NCBI GenBank assembly: GCA_030695805.1
Contig: JAUYPG010000042.1
Span: 1-9,523 of the forward strand
DNA: 9,523 nt
Origin: Nanobdellota archaeon
GTDB lineage: Bacteria; Patescibacteriota; Minisyncoccia; UBA6257; GWB1-50-10
Direction: 5' to 3'
Shown: positions 5,427 through 9,523 of the stretch, one piece after another
Position numbering within the stretch: position 1 is the first letter of the stretch
Layout of the letters: every line of letters begins with the position of its first letter
Translations under genes and position numbers: made by a program
The notes under the pieces: model-generated
Database searches by the model: none
What the model saw: only the letters and a program-made list of their open reading frames with translations
What the model was told of the DNA's origin: nothing

Positions 5427-5456
5427 ATAATACCACAAACCCCGCCTCCCTGTCCA
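5427..5456 (-). promoter_or_regulatory. Promoter of ssb, predicted leaderless
   Basis: On the minus strand: TGGACA (5451-5456, five of six), 18 bases ending in TGTGG, then TATTAT (5427-5432, five of six), which with the TG one base before it forms an extended -10 box. Only seven bases (ACGATAT) separate it from the ATG at 5419, so the predicted transcription start falls on or next to the start codon. It is the strongest promoter match in the window. Confidence 0.7.
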
Positions 5457-5469
5457 CGCACTTGATATT

Positions 5470-5522
5470 AGAGTTTGGGATTTGGGGTTTGTTTAGAAAT
5501 TAGATATTAGAAATTAGAAATT
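5470..5522. repeat. Half-copy of the family C repeat after rpsF
   Basis: This AT-rich stretch directly after the rpsF stop contains a 26-base sequence (5490-5515) identical to 4906-4931, the right arm of the fold-back after ssb. Its left arm is missing. The two copies have the same orientation and flank ssb almost exactly, each next to the stop codon of the gene upstream in transcription. The rest, such as TTTGGGATTTGGGGTTTG (5474-5491), is more like the family A words. Confidence 0.85.
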
Positions 5523-5990
5523 TTACTGGAGTATCTCCTCTATCTTTTCCTGAAGCGCCTCGTTTGAAAGCGCGCGAGAAGGCGAAGAGACCGTAAAAGG
5601 ACGCCGCGCCTCGGGAGATCTTTTTTTCGAAGGATGGCCTTCGCGCGAAGGATCTCCTCCCCGGGACTCTGCCTCCTCGGGCGCGGGATGAGTAATGAGA
5701 TATCGAAGAAGACGATCTTCCAAGAGAAGCTCGGTGTTCAGCCCAAGCAGACCAGAAGGATTCGCCTGAAAGCGGATCACGCCCAAAAAAGCGAAGAGCT
5801 CCTTCTTGATTGGATAGGCGAGCTGAATCTTCTGCGGGGCATTTTCGCGTTCAATCTTCACGCCGTGTTTTGCAAGGATGCCGACGAGTAGAGGCCCGTC
5901 CTTTTCTTCCCGCGCAAGGTACGTGATTTCGTACAAAGAAGGTGATTCTTCGAATTGTTCATCTTGTGCCTGTGTATGTTTGTTGTTCAT
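5523..5990 (-). CDS. rpsF: 30S ribosomal protein S6 (bS6), divergent
   Basis: A 155-residue S6, the partner of S18 on the 30S platform. The S6 fold covers about residues 18-105: it opens SLYEITYLA, has the hallmark KIQLAYPIKKELFAFLGVIRF, and ends LEDRLLRYLITH. Before it is a 17-residue polar leader, and after it a charged, low-complexity tail of about 50 residues ending in the helix NEALQEKIEEILQ. Both lengthen it beyond the usual 95-135 residues. Identity is also supported by position, upstream of ssb and rpsR. The start is the ATG at 5990; the next in-frame methionine is absent, so there is no better choice. No Shine-Dalgarno sequence is seen. It follows rpoC after 62 bases that hold a hairpin and its own promoter-like sequence. 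Confidence 0.9.
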   Translation of the reverse strand: MNNKHTQAQDEQFEESPSLYEITYLAREEKDGPLLVGILAKHGVKIERENAPQKIQLAYPIKKELFAFLGVIRFQANPSGLLGLNTELLLEDRLLRYLITHPAPEEAESRGGDPSREGHPSKKRSPEARRPFTVSSPSRALSNEALQEKIEEILQ

Positions 5991-5999
5991 AGTGAAGCC

Positions 6000-6029
6000 A
6001 AATTACCACAAAACAAACGTAGGGGTCAA
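6000..6029 (-). promoter_or_regulatory. Promoter candidate of rpsF
   Basis: On the minus strand: TTGACC (6024-6029, five of six), 18 bases ending in TGTGG, then TAATTT (6000-6005, only three of six), and nine bases to the ATG. The -10 box is weak. The 18-base spacing, the TGTGG preceding the -10 box and the short distance to the ATG repeat what is seen before ssb and rpsR, so the call rests on the shared pattern. Confidence 0.45.
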
Positions 6030-6052
6030 CCCCGCAAAGCTTCGCCGCGGGG
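6030..6052 (-). terminator. GC-rich hairpin directly after rpoC
   Basis: CCCCGC (6030-6035) and GCGGGG (6047-6052) form a six-base stem with an 11-base loop, touching the rpoC stop codon (6053-6055) on one side and the rpsF -35 box on the other. No T-run follows, so it is at best a pause, a processing site or a weak terminator. The octamer GGGGTCAA occurs on both sides (6022-6029 and 6049-6056). Confidence 0.4.
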
Positions 6053-9000
6053 TCAATCCTGGACGGCGTCCTCGCTTTTCCGGAACACGCCCTCCCCTTC
6101 GGACTGGTCGCTCAAAAATATCTTTCTCATCATCTCCAGGTCCTCGTGCGGAATCGCCCGAAGTCCGGTCCCGACCGGAATAAGTTTGCCGATAATCACG
6201 TTCTCCTTCAGCCCTTTCAGCCGGTCAACGCGTCCGTCAATCGCGGCGTTCACGAGCACCCTGCTCGTCTCCTGAAAAGAAGCGGCAGAAAGAAAACTAT
6301 CCGTTGAAAGAGCGACTCGGGAAATACCGAGCACAAGCTGGTTCACGCGGGGAGAAGACCCGCCCTTTTTCTTCGTTGCCGCAATCACCTCCCGCAGACG
6401 AGATACGTCAAGTATCTCTCCAGCGGTAAGATCCGTATCCCCGGCCTGCTTTACCGTGACGCGAGAGAACATCTGGCGGACCATAATTTCGATATGCTTA
6501 TCCGAGATTGTGGCTCCTTCCGGAACATAAATCTTTTGAACCTCATTCACAATATACCGCTGGGCTTCCTGCACGCTCCGATACTCCGCGATTTCAGCAA
6601 TGTCGAGGGGTCCTTCCGCGATCTGCAACCCCTTTTCCACAATATCTCCCTTTTTCACATAGAGCGTTACGCCCGCGGGAAGCACATAGTCGGAGAGACC
6701 GCCGCGCTTTTTCGATTTGCTGATGGCTCCGGTATTGATTCGGACGACCTGGGAAAGCCCTCTCTCTTCGATCTCCTCCACAATGCCCGAAATTTTCACG
6801 AGAGGCGCCTTGCCTTTGGGGGTCCGGGCCTCGAAAATCTCCTCGACGCGAGGAAGTCCGTGTGTGATATCAACTCCGGCAACGCCTCCGACGTGGAAGG
6901 TGCGCATGGTAAGCTGGGTACCCGGCTCGCCGATTGATTGGGCCGCGACAATGCCAATTGCCTCCCCCACCTGTACGGGAACTCGTTTGCTCAAATCAAA
7001 TCCGTAACAGGCCGCGCAGATGCCATACAGCATCTTGCAGGTGATGGGAGACCGGACTTTGACTGAAGAAATATCCGTCTCCTCAATCTCGCGCGCGATG
7101 TCTTCGGTAATAACCTCCCCGGCCTTCGCGATAACCTTCTTGCCATGCATCATGTCCTCCGCGAGAACGCGGAGATTCAGGCGGCTCGCGAACTTGTACC
7201 CGAACTGTTCTCCGTCGGCCCGGAAAATCTCAAAACCGGACTTTGTCTTGCAGTCCTCTTCCCGAATAATGACGTCTTGCGCCACATCCACGAGGCGGCG
7301 TGTAAGATATCCGGCAGAAGCGGTTTTAAGCGCCGTGTCCGTCGAGCCCTTGCGCGCGCCGTGCGTTGAGATGAAATACTCGAGAACCGAAAGCCCCTCT
7401 TTGTACGAACTTTTGACCGGCAGTTCGATGATCTCGCCCTGCGGATTTATCACGAGCCCCTTCATGCCCATCATCTGAATCGGCTGGGACCAACTACCCC
7501 GAGCCCCGGAATCAATGATGGAGTACACGGGATTGTCCTTGGAAAGGGTTTGGGGAATAAGCTTCGCGATCTTTTCGCGCGCCTCGGTCCATACAAGTAC
7601 GACTTTCTCGCGCCGCTCCTCTCCGGTAAGGAGCCCTTCGGCAAACTGCGATTCGATCTCAGCCACCGCGTGTTCCCCTTCGGCAATAATCTCTTTTTTT
7701 TCAGGAGGAACCCGCGTGTCGTTCATGCCCCAGGTTATGCCCGAAAACGTACAGTACCGGAATCCGATGTTCTTAATCTCGTCAATGTACTCGTGAGCAT
7801 CCTCTATACCATACATCTCGACGATGCGGGAAACGAGCTTCGCGAGCGCTTTTTTGTTCAAATGGGCGTTCACGAATTCGAAGTCCTTGGGCAATACGCG
7901 ATTGAAAAGCAGGCGTCCGTATGTGGTCTCTATGCATTCCTGCCCTCCGCCCGACTTGGAAACGAATACCTTCATCTTGGCGCACATATGAAGAATGCCG
8001 ATTTCATGCGCGAGAGTCGCCTCGGTAAAACCGCTGAACACTCGCCCCTCGCCTGCCACTCCCTCCTTCATCTGCGTAAGAGCATAGCATCCGAGGACGA
8101 TGTCTTTCGTAGGGTCGGCAATAGGACTGCCGTCGGCGGGCTTCAAAATATTTTTCGACGCGTTCATGAGCTCGCGGGCTTCGTATTGCGCCTCAACCGT
8201 AAGGGGTAGGTGCACGGCCATCTGGTCTCCGTCAAAGTCCGCGTTGAACGCGGCGCATACCAAGGCGGGCACTCGGATCGCGAGGTCCTCGATAAGGAGC
8301 GGTTTGAAGGCCTGAACTCCGAGACGATGAAGCGTGGGCGCGCGGTTTAGGAGCACCATGCGATTCTCGATTACCTCTTCCAGGATCGCCCATACCTCAG
8401 GCGGCCCGTGCTCGATAAGGCGATTCGACTGCTTGATATTGTAGGCGAGTCCGCGCTCTATGATCTTATTGATGACAAAGGGACGGAACATCTCAAGCGC
8501 GAGATTCTTCGGGAGTCCGCACTCATTCATGGCGAGCTCGGGGCCGACCACGATGACCGAGCGGGCCGAGTAGTCAACGCGCTTTCCCAAAAGATTTTGG
8601 CGGAAACGGCCCTGCTTGCCCTTCAAAAGATCTGCGAGGGACTTCAGGGGCCGCCGCCTCGAAGAAAGAATCTGGGATCCCGCGGTTGAAGAATTATCAA
8701 TAAGCGCGTCCACGGCCTCCTGCAACATGCGCTTCTCGTTCGTGATGATCACGTCCGGGGATTTCAGTTCGATGAGCCGCTTCAGGCGGTTATTGCGGTT
8801 GATGACGCGCCGGTAGAGATCGTTCAAATCCGCGGTCGCGTACCGCCCCCCGTCAAGCGCGACCATGGGACGAAGATCCGGAGGCAGAATCGGCAGTTCG
8901 GTCAAGATCATCCATTCAGGCCGCACGCCTGACCGAAGAAAGGAGCGCACCACCCGAAGCCGCCGGAGTACCCGCCGTTTTCTTGAAACATCCTTCACAT

Positions 9001-9523
9001 GCTGAAGCTCCTCGCAAATCTCTTTGAAAAGCTTTCCCAAGTTTACCTGTTCCAAAATTTTTCGGATGGCTCCGGCTCCGCGGTCCGCGTGAAACACATC
9101 TCCGAACCGCTCGGAAAGAGTATAATATTCCTCTTCGGTTAAAATGAGCCCGGGCTCCAAAACCTCCACAATGTCCTCGCTCCGCTCTCGGAGGGACTTC
9201 GCCTCTTCGGCTCCGTGCTCGAGCTTCAGCGCCTTATACTCGCGCTTGATCTCCGCGAGCGCCCGCTTCTTCGCCTCGTCGTGCACGGTCGTCACGATAA
9301 ACGCGGCATAATAAATCACCTTCTCGATCTTCGGAACCGAGATGTCGAGCATCAAACTTAACTTTGAAGGAATGGTCCGGAGAAACCAGATATGCGACAC
9401 AGGCACCGCGAGAGAGATGTGTCCCATGCGCTCGCGCCGGACAACGGCGCGGGTAACCTCGACTCCGCACTTTTCGCAGGTAATGCCCTTGTACCGATAT
9501 TTTTTGTACTTGCCGCAGTAGCA
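6053..9523 (-). CDS. rpoC: DNA-directed RNA polymerase subunit beta' (5' end outside window)
   Basis: The beta' subunit forms the catalytic half of RNA polymerase with beta. 1156 residues are visible. The frame is open to the window edge, so the ATG at 9427 is internal and roughly the first 70 residues are missing. The visible part begins with the zinc ribbon (CYCG at the edge, then CEKCGVEV; spacing as in E. coli C70, C72, C85, C88) and RRERMGHI. The active-site NADFDGD that binds catalytic magnesium is at 8225-8245. The second zinc site has CKMLYGICAACYG at about 7007-7045, with its first cysteine near 7250. STHGARKGSTDTALKTA is near 7320-7370, and the trigger-loop region SIGEPGTQLTMRTFHVGG near 6887-6945. 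No large lineage-specific insertion or frameshift is seen. It ends at TGA, 62 bases before rpsF. rpoB would be expected upstream, beyond the window. Confidence 0.98.
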   Translation of the reverse strand, partial: CYCGKYKKYRYKGITCEKCGVEVTRAVVRRERMGHISLAVPVSHIWFLRTIPSKLSLMLDISVPKIEKVIYYAAFIVTTVHDEAKKRALAEIKREYKALKLEHGAEEAKSLRERSEDIVEVLEPGLILTEEEYYTLSERFGDVFHADRGAGAIRKILEQVNLGKLFKEICEELQHVKDVSRKRRVLRRLRVVRSFLRSGVRPEWMILTELPILPPDLRPMVALDGGRYATADLNDLYRRVINRNNRLKRLIELKSPDVIITNEKRMLQEAVDALIDNSSTAGSQILSSRRRPLKSLADLLKGKQGRFRQNLLGKRVDYSARSVIVVGPELAMNECGLPKNLALEMFRPFVINKIIERGLAYNIKQSNRLIEHGPPEVWAILEEVIENRMVLLNRAPTLHRLGVQAFKPLLIEDLAIRVPALVCAAFNADFDGDQMAVHLPLTVEAQYEARELMNASKNILKPADGSPIADPTKDIVLGCYALTQMKEGVAGEGRVFSGFTEATLAHEIGILHMCAKMKVFVSKSGGGQECIETTYGRLLFNRVLPKDFEFVNAHLNKKALAKLVSRIVEMYGIEDAHEYIDEIKNIGFRYCTFSGITWGMNDTRVPPEKKEIIAEGEHAVAEIESQFAEGLLTGEERREKVVLVWTEAREKIAKLIPQTLSKDNPVYSIIDSGARGSWSQPIQMMGMKGLVINPQGEIIELPVKSSYKEGLSVLEYFISTHGARKGSTDTALKTASAGYLTRRLVDVAQDVIIREEDCKTKSGFEIFRADGEQFGYKFASRLNLRVLAEDMMHGKKVIAKAGEVITEDIAREIEETDISSVKVRSPITCKMLYGICAACYGFDLSKRVPVQVGEAIGIVAAQSIGEPGTQLTMRTFHVGGVAGVDITHGLPRVEEIFEARTPKGKAPLVKISGIVEEIEERGLSQVVRINTGAISKSKKRGGLSDYVLPAGVTLYVKKGDIVEKGLQIAEGPLDIAEIAEYRSVQEAQRYIVNEVQKIYVPEGATISDKHIEIMVRQMFSRVTVKQAGDTDLTAGEILDVSRLREVIAATKKKGGSSPRVNQLVLGISRVALSTDSFLSAASFQETSRVLVNAAIDGRVDRLKGLKENVIIGKLIPVGTGLRAIPHEDLEMMRKIFLSDQSEGEGVFRKSEDAVQD

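Noticed and set aside
5420..5461. Longer start of ssb
   Set aside because: It would place the start upstream of the best promoter in the window and add residues before the conserved MNLNKV.
7550..8209. 219-residue open frame on the plus strand inside rpoC
   Set aside because: It is antisense to a highly conserved part of rpoC and resembles no protein family; long antisense frames are common in GC-moderate genes.
9427..9427. ATG as start of rpoC
   Set aside because: The frame continues to the window edge with an exact zinc-ribbon match (CYCG, CEKCGVEV), so the ATG is internal.

Overview
The window looks like chromosomal DNA of a small-genome bacterium of the Candidate Phyla Radiation (Patescibacteria), most likely a Parcubacteria-type lineage. 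The lines of support are: a CPR-like S18 with a CxxC pair; an S6 with a long polar tail; mostly absent Shine-Dalgarno sequences; a MutY without iron-sulfur cysteines; and gaps between genes filled with palindromic, short-word AT-rich repeats of a kind I associate with these genomes. TGA is used as a stop (rpoC, mutY), so there is no sign of the recoded UGA of Gracilibacteria. The assignment is inference and no database search was possible.

Layout. (1) 44-919, plus strand: a long-form hisG, followed by a textbook terminator. (2) 1016-1055: a perfect long hairpin ending the opposing transcript. (3) 1062-2898, minus strand: a probable two-gene unit, an M24 metallopeptidase then a beta-lactamase-fold serine hydrolase, 10 bases apart. 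(4) 2899-3056: a divergent spacer holding a fold-back repeat. (5) 3057-3878, plus strand: a cysteine-free MutY-type glycosylase that overlaps tail-to-tail with a PAP2 phosphatase on the minus strand (3866-4417). (6) 4420-9523, minus strand: the information-processing block, read in transcription order as rpoC (5' end outside the window), rpsF, ssb, rpsR. Fold-back or half-repeat elements lie after rpsR, after ssb and after rpsF.

How the genes fit together. The rpoC-rpsF-ssb-rpsR block makes the RNA polymerase beta' subunit, two ribosomal proteins that bind side by side on the 30S platform, and the single-strand DNA-binding protein. Instead of one compact operon, each of the three small genes has its own promoter-like sequence with the same geometry: a -35 box, exactly 18 bases, a -10 box and then only 7-9 bases to the ATG. 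This predicts leaderless mRNAs. The rplI gene that often follows rpsR in other bacteria is not there; a lipid-phosphate phosphatase gene follows instead. hisG stands apart by its ribosome binding site, its AAG-rich lysine codons and the lack of other histidine genes in view.

I found no CRISPR array, mobile element, tRNA, rRNA or recognisable defence system. The least explained material is the set of fold-back intergenic elements, the uniform near-ATG promoters and the clusterless MutY.
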